From Lucifuga dentata (lineage: Eukaryota; Chordata; Actinopteri; Ophidiiformes; Bythitidae): 64,000 bases of DNA. The notes beneath the pieces are model-generated. The model ran no database searches, was not told the origin of the DNA, and saw only the letters and a program-made list of their open reading frames with translations. The stretch spans positions 1-64,000 of the forward strand of contig VXCM01001268.1 in the NCBI GenBank assembly GCA_014773175.1, in the 5' to 3' direction. Positions 47,691 through 60,332 of the stretch are shown here, piece after piece (position 1 is the first letter of the stretch; every line of letters starts with the position of its first letter). The position numbers and the translations under genes are program-made.

Positions 47691-49124
47691 TGCTTGCAGT
47701 CTGTCAGCTATGTGCGCTTGCGCCAAAAAACTTAATATATTTGGTCTCAGTATACTTTTTTGGGATTTTTCTCCCTAATTTAGCATGCAAAATTCCCCAT
47801 ACTCTTATATTTGCAAATACTGCAAGAGTATGGGAAATTTTGCTGCTAACTTTTGCTGCTAACTGCTAACTTCACTGTTCTCTAGGGAAAGTGGGTAGCC
47901 ACATGCTTCCTCCATGGCACATTATGTTGCTAGCCACTTCTTTTCACCTGCAAGGTTGAGTTTAGTAGGAGGGTATAACATGCACAGAGCTTCATGTAAC
48001 CAGCAGGATTTGCTAGTCTAGCGACAAGGACGAGAAACCTTGCTGGTTTTCCACACGTGAACCTGGCCATCTATGTCTGCTAAAACACATGAACTAGCCA
48101 GATGTCACTAGAGGTGGGTGAGATTATTTCCCCTGCATGACCTGTATGTCTTGACATACAGTCCAGTTTTTTTTAAATGGGAACATAGTAGGATTATCTT
48201 TGTCAACCTTGGAATAAATTTAATTTTACTAGCCCCATGAGCAAGAAAGGTTGTAGGTGACAGATGAAACGAGCAGCAATAAAGCTTGTGTATTATCATA
48301 AAGAGTGAGTAAGTTGCTACTTGAGAACCATGCAGCTACCTGAATATAATGCACGCCCCTGGTCATCAAGTACAGAGTGTTATCCCTGGAAATGCTATAA
48401 GTAACAGATAATGTATTTATCTACTCTCTGTACTTTTTATGCTGTAGTATATTTTTATCTACATCCATACATACATCTTCCTCAAATGTCTTGTTGCAAG
48501 TCATGCATGCATAATTGTATGAGAAACAAACTTTGAACTAAAATTTGGAAAAAGTTTTTTTTTTTTTTTTANTTTTTTTTTTTTTTTTAGTAAACATATA
48601 TTGCAGCACATAAACAATTAGACCCATTAATGGATACAGGAAGACTTCAGTTAAATCATAGAGAGTGTAAAAGCCATCCGCTAAACTGAACACATGTGAA
48701 GTAATCTCACGGTATTAGTGGTCCTTGTATGTGGCGGATGAAGAGAAACCTCCCTGTGACCCATTTGTAGGCCTAACTCCAAAAAGTGATTTAGTACACA
48801 GTTAGTACTGTCAGGAGAATCCCTACATGCTGTAATAGCCTCATGTACTGCATTTAACAGCTGAGGGCTGTCAGATATATGGAGGATGTCTGGATAAACG
48901 TGAATGCCATTAAGTCTCGCAGTTTCTGCTGAAGGCTGGCCATGTGTGCATGAACGGAATTTGTGCAGTGCGTGTATAGCCAGTGTGCACGTAAGAGTTG
49001 TGTGTGTGAGTGCAGAGAGGAAGGGAAGGTTTGACTGAACTCACAGGAGAACAGGAAAACGAATCCATATCAGTAGGGGCCCAGTTCTAAGGCCTGTGAC
49101 GGAACATAAAATATAACTCACCAG

Positions 49125-49126
<2 letters not shown>

Positions 49127-49177
<51 letters not shown>
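49127..49177 (+). repeat. (GT)n microsatellite
   Basis: About 25 GT units in has2 intron 1. Confidence 0.97.
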
Positions 49178-49179
<2 letters not shown>

Positions 49180-50337
49180 TCCAGGCATTGTAAATCTGAA
49201 GCAGAGCCAAAAAAGACAAGTGTGCTAGTCTTTTTGCTAAGCTGTGATAACATAAACCCTATATCTTTATGTTATTGTGACTCAGCGAGAGTGTAACGTT
49301 CACAAATCAACAGCTCTGTACCAATCAAACTGTAATATACAGTGTGAGCATTAATATACGAGTGAAACAACAGCTTTAGTGTGAGAAATTATCACATAAA
49401 TTTGAGATATTTATCACAATGTCCATCAATTAAGATAAATAAAGGTACATCAGTGTTATTTGTGCTTTGTTAACAGCTTTTAGGTCTTTGTTCCACTGAA
49501 GAAATATTGAACAAAGTTTATGATAGCCAAGACACTATTGAGAAACACCAGACCTACTCAGGTCACACAGCCTTCTGTCATCAAATGTACTCTTTTACAT
49601 TTGTCTTGCTTTTGATGTGTAGTATTTTTCATTGCAAAATGTTCTGCTAACAGGAAAAAAAGAAAAAAAATATGCACAGATGCAAAAATAGGCAGATACG
49701 ATGACAGGCATCAAGAGACACAGAAACCTGAACAATCGACACACATGATAAATGTATTTGTGTGTGTGCATGTGTGTGTGCGCGTGCATGCATTCTGGAA
49801 AGGGCCAGGATGCATTTAAGAAGCATAAAATGTGGAGATGGCCCTCATGATGGTTGTAGCAGGATGTAGGAAAAGCTCACGTGTTCCCAAACCGATGATG
49901 AGGCAGAGGAGAGGGAGCATCTGGGGAAGAGCTGGGAGTTGGCTGCTGTCATAGACCAGACATACACTCTGAAGATGAGTTACTTTCCAGTTCCTTAAGC
50001 TTCTGTTTCCTTAAAAAACATCAAATCTGACTTTGTTAACACTTTCTAACAAGGCTTGCTTTATAAAAGGTTTGTAGGCTTTAAATAATGTTTCTAAATT
50101 GTTAATAAATGATTAGTGAGATGTTACAGATCAGTACAGAACTGTTTGGGTTGCCAGATTTGTCTTATTTTACACATAAATAGATGTGTTGAAATGAGAC
50201 ATTTTACTGTGACATGAATGAAAATTTACACTGTAAATAAACAGAATGAGCTTGTAAATCTTTAAAGGTACTGCTGAGAAGTCGCCAACTCCTCTCACTC
50301 CTCTTCCTCTTCCTAATAAACCTCCCACCCACCTCTA

Positions 50338-50374
50338 CCCCCCCCCCCCCCCCCCCNCCCCCCCCCCCCCCCCC
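50338..50374 (+). repeat. poly-C tract with single N
   Basis: More than 30 C residues are interrupted by the N at 50357. The G-rich minus strand could form a quadruplex, but the true length is unknown. Confidence 0.9.
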
Positions 50375-50653
50375 AGTGTGGCCACAGTGTGCCGTTGCTG
50401 TGGGGGGAGTTGTCATTACAACAGCCAAAACTAAATAGTAACACTATCCACCGCACCACACTGCACTAACTCCCATGATTGGAATCAGGTGGAGAGGCCT
50501 GCAACTGGCAAAGGTACAAAGTTACAACATTACAAGGTTTGATTTTATCATCCTCTTTTCTTTGTTCTTCATCCCCCTGCTGTCTCTACTTTCTCACCTT
50601 ACTCATGCTATTAGAATCAGGTGTGACTGGATCTACCTGGCAAAGGCACTGAA

Positions 50654-50720
50654 GGTTATAATATCTAGGAGATATTATAACTAGGAGTTATAATATCTAG
50701 GAGATAACAATCTAGGAGAT
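50654..50720 (+). repeat. short imperfect minisatellite (ATCTAGGAGAT units)
   Basis: TTATAATATCTAGGAGATA recurs with variation three times, partly palindromic (ATATCTAGGAGATAT). Confidence 0.8.
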
Positions 50721-51480
50721 TGTTTAGCGTTTCTCTCTGTCGGTCTAATTTCCTTCCCTTTCTTGTGTCATTAAAATCGTGTATCATCGCATTTGGTTAT
50801 TATTATTGTTGGGGTTGTGTCATATTCGTTTTGTTCAAATTGAAATTAAAGGCAGAAAGTGAAGCTGCAACTCATCTTAATGAGATAAATCCTTTCTTGA
50901 TTTGGAGGCCACCACAGGCTGCTGGATGTGTGTGGTATTTTGGCGTCCCTCTCTCTCTTTCTCTACACAGTCCAGTTTTGTCATTCATCCCTCACTCATT
51001 TTTTTGGTGAATGAGAAGGAAGCAGTTTAATCTTACTGTAGAGAGTGATATAATGGGAAGAAGATGAAGAGGGAGGAGAAGGGGGAAACTGAGACTTGGA
51101 AAAGGAGAGAAGCTCTACAGTATTCAGTAAGAAAGTAGGTTAGAAGGAAATGAGGGAGAGGAAAGGAAGGGAGGGAGGACAGGAGAGAGACTGGAGGCAT
51201 GGTGGACTTGGCTCGCTTCATTGCCAGCTGAGGCACTGGAGTTATGCCACTATGGCAGATCCAAGATGTTCTACCAGCCAAATGCATGCTTCTCTCTCTA
51301 CACCCATCCTTGTCTGATTATTTACTTGCTTTTCATTCCTGCTGCACTTATACAAGACCAGAAAATGTGATTTTTAACATTTTGGAGCAGCTCATAGCTT
51401 TATAACTGCTTCCTTTCATTTCTCCTGGTTCTAAAAGCCACGGGAGAAACACATCTGCTTCCTGTTTGGATGAATCCTCT

Positions 51481-51483
<3 letters not shown>

Positions 51484-51516
<33 letters not shown>
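51484..51516 (+). repeat. (CT)n microsatellite
   Basis: About 16 CT units in has2 intron 1. Confidence 0.95.
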
Positions 51517-51519
<3 letters not shown>

Positions 51520-53100
51520 ATCCATCGATCCAACACCTCCCCTATCTGTCAATCAACAGTTATCACTGGTGCTCTGCTCTAAAACAACTAGCTTCATCCA
51601 TACAAGGTAGAAAATTCTATTCATAGCACTCTTTATCGCAGCTGGAGATAAGTGTGGGCCCAACAGATACCACATTCACCCAGAGTGGATGGTTCGATGA
51701 ATGAATGAACTGATGAATGGAGGTATGAAGAAAGGAAGGACAAAGCAATAGGTGAATGTTTGGTTAATGATTGTTTCAAAAAAACATGGTGACAAAATTG
51801 TCATATCATCATGAACGATTCCTGTACATGTAGTGTATTTTGTAAACTTTGATTCTGGCTGTGGTAGAGATTAATTGTTGGACCTTTTGTTGTGGGAGCT
51901 TTTCCACAAGATGCAAAAGTTTGGCAAAACTGTAATAAATTAAAAAAGAGCCCAATATAAAGCAAGGAATTAGTAAGGAAGGTAAGCAGTAACATAAATC
52001 TGCTGTGCATGTACCCAAATACAGTACAGCATGTCTAGTTCTGTGCTCCTGTGTTAATATATATAATAAAACTGGACTTTTATGTTAGCATTGGCATCAG
52101 CCTTCCCTGTGAGACTCAGCATAAGGTAGTGAGAATCTAACCTAAAACTCATTGACGTCCCAATTTTGGCTGCAGTGCTGCTTCACTCTAACTTTACTGA
52201 GGGAAACTGAAAAAATCTATGGCATTAATGTAAAGATGAGGTAGGTGGTGGTGTAGGTTGTGTGTTGGAGGATGTGTGTGTGTGTGTTTGGGAGGGGCTC
52301 CACACATGTGCCCTCTTCTAACTTCAGTCCTGACCAGCCCAAAGGCTCCTACACTGAAGGACCCTTGCTGTGAGCAGTAATGGCATGTGAGACTTGTTGT
52401 GGGCTCTAATGGAGACCAGCCTTGGAATGCCTTCCTCTCTAAGCTGTAAACTGCCTTTTTGCACTCTTCATCCAGTGCCACTAGTTGAAGAGTTCAGTTC
52501 TTCCACTTACTAAAAAAGTGGCTGCATAAAAGTGATATTATGATCTAGATAGTGCTCCTTATTTCTTTGTATGGCATCTCCAGCTATAACCGTCACTTTC
52601 ATTACTACCCAAATCACTGCATGTAAGAATTAAGTCTGTGTTTTAGTACATAATATTCCACTAACAGGCGCCAGTGAAGGATTGCCCTCCTCACTGTACT
52701 ATGCTGAGCCCTCCTCAGCAGAGGAACTCCCTGGAGGGCTGAGATTAGAGACAGTGTGTTTGTATTAGTTTGTGTACATATACATTGGGCATACAGAAGG
52801 TCCACACATGGGCTGATTCTGCAAAAAAAATATGTAGGCTACATCTATCATTTTGAATGTACTGTACATGTACAATGCAAACTCAGTTAGAGGCACAGAC
52901 TGTAAGAGGAGAGAATACTGAACATTTCCCTGAGGGAAATACAGGAGATGTCTTTAAATTGTTGCACATGTAGGTGGATCAGCAGTGCAGCAGATGTACA
53001 ATGGCAACAAACAACAAACATGAAGACATTCTGTGTAAAATTCATATATTTGAGTTTGGATTCCAATAACAAACTCAGGACTGACCTCTAGATGATAACA

Positions 53101-53310
53101 TAATTTGGGAAAGGGTGGTGGTTTGAATCTGTTCAATGGCTAAAAACAGTCTTGGCAGGGAACGTGAATGAGTACAGTTGCCCCTCTCTCAGCATTTATT
53201 GCCAAAGTATCCTTGAGCAAGGCATTTAAGCTAAAACCTGCTCTTATTGAGAGTATCAGATGTTGGCAGGAGAACATAGTGGTTGTATTGCATCTGGGTG
53301 GATGTTTATA
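53101..53310 (+). repeat. V-SINE-like tRNA-derived repeat
   Basis: GTGGTGGTTTGAATCTG (B-box-like) precedes GTATCCTTGAGCAAGGCATT and TAAGCTAAAACCTGC, the same SINE core as at 47501-47690. It is in has2 intron 1. Confidence 0.6.
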
Positions 53311-53719
53311 CTGAAGGTGAAACAGTGAACTGAGGGAAACGAGCACGCATGCTTAGCAAACCTGCTAAGTGAAGCACACTTGGCATGTTTGCTGATATAT
53401 TGTCAATGATAGTGCAGTAAATGCTTCATTATTTAAGATGCATGACTGGTTTCAGCTCACACTGCTTGCAATGTGCAGTATAATGTGCTGTGAAAAGTTA
53501 AACCAGGTCATTAGGAAGTAGATTCCTTGAGTAGGAAGATACTGCACATAATAAATAATATCTGGAATGCCAAGACATCCAACTCACAGATGGACATTCT
53601 TTGTGTGGGTCGTTCCCATACGAGACAATAGTGGTATCTGCAAACTGAGAGGTCAGAGTAGGCGGGAGGAAACAGAGAATATGTCAAAGGAGTGTGAGAG
53701 ATGTTAATATGTTTTCCTG

Positions 53720-53734
53720 TGTGTGTGTGTGTGN

Positions 53735-53777
<43 letters not shown>
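53720..53777 (+). repeat. (GT)n microsatellite with single-N join
   Basis: GT repeats lie on both sides of the N at 53734, so the length is unreliable. Confidence 0.95.
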
Positions 53778-53778
<1 letters not shown>

Positions 53779-54029
53779 GGGGGGGAGGGCATGGCACCTG
53801 TCAGTCTGGAATATCAGTGTCAGGTACAGCTCAGAAAACTGTATGAATTGCATGTTAACACTTCAGCAACACGAATGTCTGCCACCACTTTTAACATATT
53901 TTTACTCCAGATGTGATCTTAAGATATTGGTTAGTCACAGTCTTCTCTGTGACAAAGGCAGTCTTCCACATCAGGCATCAAATTACCCGCCCCTACCAAG
54001 GGGGAAGCCTATGCGTGACCAAATCCAGC

Positions 54030-54112
54030 CTTCCGATTGGCCCAGACATCCCACAGAATGACGCATTGTCTGTGATGCAATCAAAAGAGTTTATTCTGTG
54101 GCTATAATAAAG
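54030..54112 (+). promoter_or_regulatory. plus-strand CCAAT/TATA arrangement in has2 intron 1
   Basis: An inverted CCAAT box (GATTGG, 54035-54040) lies about 65 bp upstream of CTATAATAAAG (54102-54112). This could be the promoter of an antisense transcript crossing the candidate has2 exon 1, or a decayed LTR. AT-rich DNA lowers confidence. Confidence 0.25.
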
Positions 54113-54710
54113 CGGCTCAGCCAAGACTGTCATTAGTTTTACAAGACTCTAAGACTGATCCGATCAGATATGTTTCTCTTACCTATAAAACAACTATAAA
54201 GATACAAAGAGGAACATAAACATTGTTAAGACAAAAGAGGCAATTAAAACATTTAAGCCACAAATTTGATTGGTGTGAATAATAACATCTTACATTAACC
54301 TCTGTGGGGTTAAAAAAAAAAAAAAAAAAAAAAAGGAAAGGAAAGTAAAGCTTTCCAACCGAAAACCCTGACGTGATGAACTTATATGCGTGTTTTACGT
54401 ACGATCCGCTGAGGCGTACGGAGAAAAAAATGACTCCTCTGACAGCTGGCATGCGACCAAACTTTCAGCATCACTCCCCATGTCGAGTTTTAACACCGTA
54501 CAACTGACTATAACTTAAAATCGTGAAAGAAACCTCATATCTGTGATGACATTTTACTAGAAAATTTGAATTTTGATAATGATCGTGTCCGCAGCAATGA
54601 GTTAACGTGGCCACATTTCTTTTGAATCTTCAACACAAGCATCGAGGGTTAATAACGGGACCTTTTGAACAGGCTCCAGGATGATCAGACCAAATGATCT
54701 GGTCGCCTAC

Positions 54711-55035
54711 CTTGAAGCAGCTGTCGTCCTGCCGTCCGTCCTTGAGAGGGATGCAATCAGCTCCGGTGTCTCTTGTATCGCAGGACTGACACAAAAAGTC
54801 TGGAAAAAGTTTCAGAGGACACTTGTGTGGTAATAAGTCTCATGAATCCGCTCCAAATAGTCCTCATCAATAAGAAAAATCAAACTTTACGCACGTTCCT
54901 CTTCGTTTGCTCAGCTGAATGCTCAAAAAAAATTCAAGACAAAAATATTGTCATCTCCAGTTTTAATTCGTCTGTCTGCATACATACAGCATGCACCTTA
55001 GATGTAAAAACGCAAACATCTTGTCAGTCAACTTT
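54711..55035 (-). other. has2: candidate has2 untranslated first exon
   Basis: The coding sequence begins exactly at an acceptor, so an upstream noncoding exon is required. The best donor I found upstream reads CTGCTTCAAG|GTAGGCGACC on the minus strand, with the exon ending at 54711. Joined to the ATG it gives CAAG|ATGA, which puts a purine at -3. On the minus strand, TATA-like sequences (TTTATACA and TTTATATGA) lie at about 55,044-55,062, so transcription could start around 55,020-55,035 and give a 5' UTR of about 310-325 nt. The start boundary is approximate and the exon is inferred from splice logic and position, not from homology. Confidence 0.5.
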
Positions 55036-55039
55036 GGCG

Positions 55040-55065
55040 TCATTCATATAAAAATGTATAAATAA
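55040..55065 (-). promoter_or_regulatory. has2: candidate has2 TATA-like core promoter
   Basis: Read on the minus strand, the segment contains TTTATACA followed shortly by TTTATATGAATGACG. It lies about 330 bp upstream of the candidate exon-1 donor. AT-rich DNA makes chance TATA matches common. Confidence 0.35.
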
Positions 55066-55501
55066 AATGTAGACTACATAAAAATGATAAATATTTCTCT
55101 CCATCAACCTCTTGCATTTTCATTCTTTTTTTAAGTTTGTAAAAGTTTGGAAAAGCCATGAAATTTGGCAGTGTCAGTCATATTAGAAGAAAAAAAAGTT
55201 TCCAGCAATGATTTTATGAATCAATATTCTCCGATATGATTCAGATAATTGGTATTTTGCTCTGTTGAGGGGCGTGTAGGTAAGTACTTCTTTAGTTTCC
55301 CCGAGCATCCAGGTTACACAGAGCGCAGAGAAGTGGCCAAAAGTCTGTCCCTACTTGTGCGCCGCTGTTTCAGCTGTCTAATTCCTTCCAGACGGCTGTG
55401 TGTGGAGCCTCCTTTATGGCTGCTGCGGCTCCCAAAGCCGTTTTACCGGGCTGCAACAGATTGGCGTGTTGTTTTAATAAGAGGGGAAGGTTTGGGGGGG
55501 G

Positions 55502-55577
55502 NNNNNNNNNNNNNNNNNNNNNNNNNNNNNNNNNNNNNNNNNNNNNNNNNNNNNNNNNNNNNNNNNNNNNNNNNNNN
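55502..55577. other. assembly gap (76 N) between a G-run and a CA repeat
   Basis: The gap is bordered by GGGGGGGG on the left and (CA)n on the right. It lies about 0.5 kb upstream of the candidate has2 first exon, so part of the promoter region may be missing. Confidence 0.98.
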
Positions 55578-56460
55578 ACACACACACACACACACACACA
55601 CACATGGGGGAGGAGGGGGGGCGTCTCTCCATGTCTCCATTCAAACTTGAGAGGCAGATGGGTTTTTAGCATGTTCCTATGAGGCACTTAAACTTAAAAG
55701 TCTTGCCTTAATTGCACCAATACATAGTGGGAATTCTGACACAGCTGATGTCTTCATGTGGTTCTGCAGGCCGCTATACTTGTCAGTACTGAGCTTCATA
55801 TTGAGTCAACGGCTCTAATTGATGCAAATGATCGAAATGGACATGTAAGTGGAGGTTAGACACTGATAAAACAGCTGAAAGAGCAATATTATAAAACGTA
55901 AATTCAAGTCTGAAATGCGCAAAAGCGTGTCTATCCTTCGGCTTTGATGTTGTGGAATGCCAGTCATCTCATTCATTCATAAGAACGCAGTTCCAAGCTT
56001 TTACCAGCAGGTAGTGCTGTGTAATATAAAACCTAAGCCACGGCTCTGAATGAGCATCTGTGAGAGGCGTATTAAAGGGACTATCCAACCAAAATCACAA
56101 CGCATTTTATTCCTAAAACAATGAACATTCAAAATATGTTATGGTGCCTAAAAGAAAGATTACATGTCTTTGAATCCACTAATTATAAGAATAAGAATAG
56201 ATTAAAAAGTCAAATATAAAATATAGATCAAATCTAAAAGTAGAAACATGCAAAAATCAAAAGATCAATTAAGTGTTTTAAGAAATTATTTTAAAAGAGG
56301 TTTGGCAATTTGGCATGTCTGATGTTTAGACAATCATCCTGAGCCAAGGTACCCCAAGAGCAAAAGCACAGCCCCCCTTTAGCATTATTACTGGTTTGTA
56401 ATTCTGATATCTGTAGTCAGACCACGAACTGATTTAAAAATTATCGAAAATAGTCAATAT

Positions 56461-56664
56461 GGCATGTCCAACTGGGAGGAGACCCCAGGGCAAACCCAGA
56501 GCACACTGGAGGGATTACATCCCATCTGGCCTGGGAACGTCTCGGAATCCCCCCAGGAGCAGCTGGAGAATTTGGCTGGGGAGAGGGACATCTGGGCTAC
56601 CTTGCTTGGCCTGCTGCCACCATGACCCGGTCCCAGATAAGCGGAAGAAAATCAATGAATGGAT
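56461..56664 (+). mobile_element. RTE/Rex-like LINE 3' end, degenerate
   Basis: The sequence carries a reverse-transcriptase C-terminal block seen throughout fish genomes (…WRDYI…LAWERLGIP…; here GGCCTGGGAACGTCTCGGAA, CTGGGGAGAGGGACATCTGG). The characteristic tail GATAAGCGGAAGAAAATCAA follows, ending in GAATGGAT. It is a 5'-truncated copy with frame disruptions. The family label is from recalled pattern, not a search. Confidence 0.7.
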
Positions 56665-57834
56665 AATCTCAAAATCAATCCTAAAACAAACAGGGATGCT
56701 AAAAGTGGAGTAATATGATTACTTTATCTTGTTTAAGTTAAAAAATCTGCAAGCAGCATTTTGGACTAATTGGAGTTTTTGGTTTATATCATAAAAGACT
56801 GTTGCAGTTGTCCAGCTGAGTTTTAATGATTTCTTTATCCTTAAAGCTCAAACATTTTCTAATCTTAGAAATTCTTCATCTTTTTGGATGGATATTTTGG
56901 TGGTAGTTTGCAGCTCAGAATTTTTAGTCCACAAAAGATTAATCTTTGACATTATATGATATGAAATATGATGCAAAGTGATGCGGCGTGACCTCACAAC
57001 ATGAATTGATCTAACATGACATGATGTAACATGATAGTATGTTTCTTGTCAGTAATTTAGGAGAGACTTGTTGATGTGCATACTTATTAAAGAATGTTAA
57101 TATCTGAGAAATTATATGCAAAGTAAACTTATGAGTAGACGTTTTCTTTTAAGAGATTTCACTATCTGTAGATGCATCATAGACAGATGTGAACAGGACA
57201 GTGTGGAACCCTTTAACTACATCCAATAATTACACTCTTTCCAAAGAACATGCAGTATTTTTTTTTTAAAGAAAATAGTATGCTTGTAATATCATTGTCT
57301 GCATGAAAATATAATATTCCCTAAAGACCTATGCTTAGATAATCAATCTTTTATAAAATATCATATGCAGAATGTGAGCATGTATGAGCGGAGGTAATGA
57401 ATATGTCATCACATGGCCTGTAGTAGGAAACCCCAGCAGACCTGCATTGTTTATGTATTGTAAAGTGCAAACACAGTTTCTAAACTGCAGCGGGCCAATC
57501 AGAGAGCCACATTCTTGTCACAGGGGTCTTTTTTTTTNTTTTTTTTTTTTTTTTTTTTTTGTTTGGGGCCAAATGAGTCCACTCTTCTGTGCTTTTTTAC
57601 TTTAAGCTCATTTACTCAATATTTATTTAAACAAGGAAACACAATTACTTGCAGACCTAAAGACTTTCAGGAAGTAGCTGCAGAATTGACAGTATAGAGC
57701 AGACATCATAGTGGCTGACATCATGGGAAAGTTTCAAAAGTGAAGCTGCGCTATACCATAAGTAACAGTTACTGTAACTGGGTACGCTTTTTTGATTTAT
57801 GTTTCTCTTAGTTCAAGTGCAGTATTACACACAT

Positions 57835-57890
57835 TACCACATAACACCACAAAAACAGTGCATCATCATTCAGAGGTCACTGAGGTCATT
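57835..57890 (+). repeat. 56-bp direct repeat, left copy
   Basis: It begins TACCACATAACACCACAAAA and is repeated at 59179-59234 with five mismatches and no indels. The unit is unidentified. Confidence 0.8.
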
Positions 57891-59178
57891 GTGTACTTTT
57901 AATGATTTAAACCTGTAGTTTTTTGTTTAGCTTTTGCAAAGCATAAGTGCTTCTAAATGAGTTGGTTATACAGTATTGGGAGTCTTTCCTCTTCATATTG
58001 TTTGAGTATCAATGGTACATTTCACAATGGCTGATGGGAGCAAATGGGAGCATTTGGTAACATTTTGGCCATAAACAAGAGTTTGTGCAGGCGGTACGTT
58101 AGGTGCCATATTGCTGTCATTGCCAATATGTGTAAAAAAAAAAAAGTCAATTGTACCTTATGGGATAAGAATAAAGTCTAGTTTTGTCAATTCCATTAGT
58201 GGGCACAGTTATGGTCTCTCAATTACAATTCCATTGAAATCAACAAACACCACAGTCCTAGAAAGTCCAGCTGGAATTACACCCATTCTAGGTGTTACAC
58301 GTCTGTTTCTGTGAGGCTCCACAGGCAGGAAACAGCACTGTGTGTTGCGGAATAAATTGAGCAATTATCCTGGGAGGCGGTTAGCTGTGGGTCCGTGTTC
58401 ACCAAACATGTCATACTGTCAATCTGAGGTTTGTTTTACTTTTGCTGTAAGTGTCCATATAAAGCAAGAAACCGAACACAAAAGTCCCGAAACCGACACA
58501 CCCACCTTCCGACCAAAGTATAGCTGAAACATGACGAGAGCTCAGCTGCACATTAAACAATCCGCGGATGGTGTAAGAACATGTGATTAGGATGAGGAGT
58601 TGAATGAGTGATGCTATCCTCATGTCAGCAACAGAGCAGTCCTTCTGGATTAAAACATTTAATGCTCAGGCAGTATGTTTACATGCACACAGTACTGATT
58701 TCTGTCCATTCTACAAGGTGAAAATTCTAAGTAAGCCTTATGCATGGACGAAATTATGACTCTTGTGTGTCTAATTGCTTTATTAGCTTACATGAGCCAC
58801 ATGAGACAATGCATGCATAGAGTTTTCATGCCGATTGTAAGCCAATGGAGCGCTTCTATGCTTGAGTCAATCGTTTTACAATCACATAATCCAGGTCTGT
58901 TACTCAGTGACATTACAACATTCAACATTACATGACGTTTGAAAAATGTACTTATTGCGTTATCAGAATTGAAGATTTCAAGCTCATATAAACTTGCAGA
59001 GTGAAAGTGAAGATTATTTCGATCATATTTGTCTTGAGTACCACAATTAGAGACAACATGTAAAATGAGGGCTTTGTGATGATGTCCTACAACATGCAGA
59101 TACATTCAGCATGTTGCCAATGTAGCTAAAGTTTACATCATTCTCCTGTTGAAAACAATGACTGTCCACTATTCCAAA

Positions 59179-59234
59179 TACCACATAACACCACAAAAAC
59201 ACTGCACCATCATTCAGGGGTCATTGAGTTCATT
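59179..59234 (+). repeat. 56-bp direct repeat, right copy
   Basis: This is the partner of 57835-57890, same orientation, about 1.3 kb away. The DNA between contains TTTACATGCAC-type sequence also seen at 59660-59680, suggesting related degraded repeats. Confidence 0.8.
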
Positions 59235-60332
59235 AATGCACAAGGATATACAAGGAGAGAAAATGCTCCTCAACAAGTATAGCAAACAAATATGTCATAT
59301 TACAGTAATAAGATGGAGCTTCCCCATTTTTAGTCGTGTTTGTCAGCATTACCAACTCACAATTTCCCCTTGAAGTAAAGGATAAAAGCTTGCATGTGTA
59401 CGAGTGGACCTGAAGACACTCATCCAGCTGTATCCTGTGTGTGTGGGTGTGTGTGTGTGTGTGTATGTGTATTGTCTTACACATCTTAAGAGTGACCTCT
59501 TTGAAATTCTGTACTTTCAGCCCAAGTCTATTAAGAATCTTTCATCACTACTTTGGTAATGCTGCATTTAAGTTCACCTTTAATTTGTGGAGCTTTCCTC
59601 CTTCCTCTTTCCTGTCAAAGCAAAAGTCACACTGGAAACTTGAAGTTTCTCCAACAATCAGTGTGTTTACATGTGCTCTAAACTCCAATTTTTTTTTTAT
59701 TTTTTATTTTTTATTTTTTTGTCTGTACTACGATTAAGGCAAAATATAAATAGGACATACATGGACGGTGGTTCTTTGAATATACATAACGCGTTTGGCA
59801 TGCTAGGTAAATTGATGTGCAATCACAAAATCTACATTTTGATTCATGTCGATTCCAACCTAATTATGGTGTTTATGTGATGTTTGAAAAATTCTTTTTA
59901 TTGCCTCAATCAGAGTAGAATCACTGTGCATAGACATCCTGACTGTAACTTTAATTGTGAAATCCAACCACCCTTCTTCCAAAATAACTGGGATTTCGAT
60001 TCTTTTTCCTTTCTGAGAAAAATTCAACTTGGCATTTTTTGTAATCATGTTTTATTGCTTTCATTGTAATTCCACAATTTGGGGCATTTCATAGCTCATA
60101 TTTAGGATTTGTTTGAGGAGGCACATATTAGTTATTGTTTCCATGATGTTATGAACGGATTGTAGGGTTGAAGCTTAGGACCTGAGTAGAAAGTGAAGGG
60201 GGGAGGGGTTTGACAATTTATCAAGCCACTGATGCGACTCACCTGGGGGTTGATTGAAGTCACAGCAGCCATCACACCTCCTCCAATCCTGGGAAGTGCT
60301 TTTTGTGAGACTGTTTTCATTTGTCATTCCAG

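Larger units (their letters stand above)
44321..54710 (-). other. has2: predicted has2 intron 1 (5' UTR intron, about 10.4 kb)
   Basis: The 3' end is certain, because acceptor AG at 44321-44322 immediately precedes the start codon. The 5' end depends on the predicted untranslated exon ending at 54711 (CTTCAAG|GTAGGC). The interval holds microsatellites, two SINE-like fragments, a strong CTCF-like motif (45405-45418), poly-T, poly-C and GT arrays, and several single-N joins. No protein-coding exon was recognised. A plus-strand CCAAT/TATA arrangement lies near 54035-54108. Confidence 0.6.

Noticed and set aside
53511..53792. Minus-strand frame with His/Thr repeats
   Set aside because: The start is a translated CA microsatellite, and the rest has no support.
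55249..55500. Plus-strand frames near the has2 promoter (starting MVFCSVEGRV and MAAAAPKAV)
   Set aside because: They run into the N gap and then a CA repeat. The GC-rich composition of a promoter flank explains the open reading.
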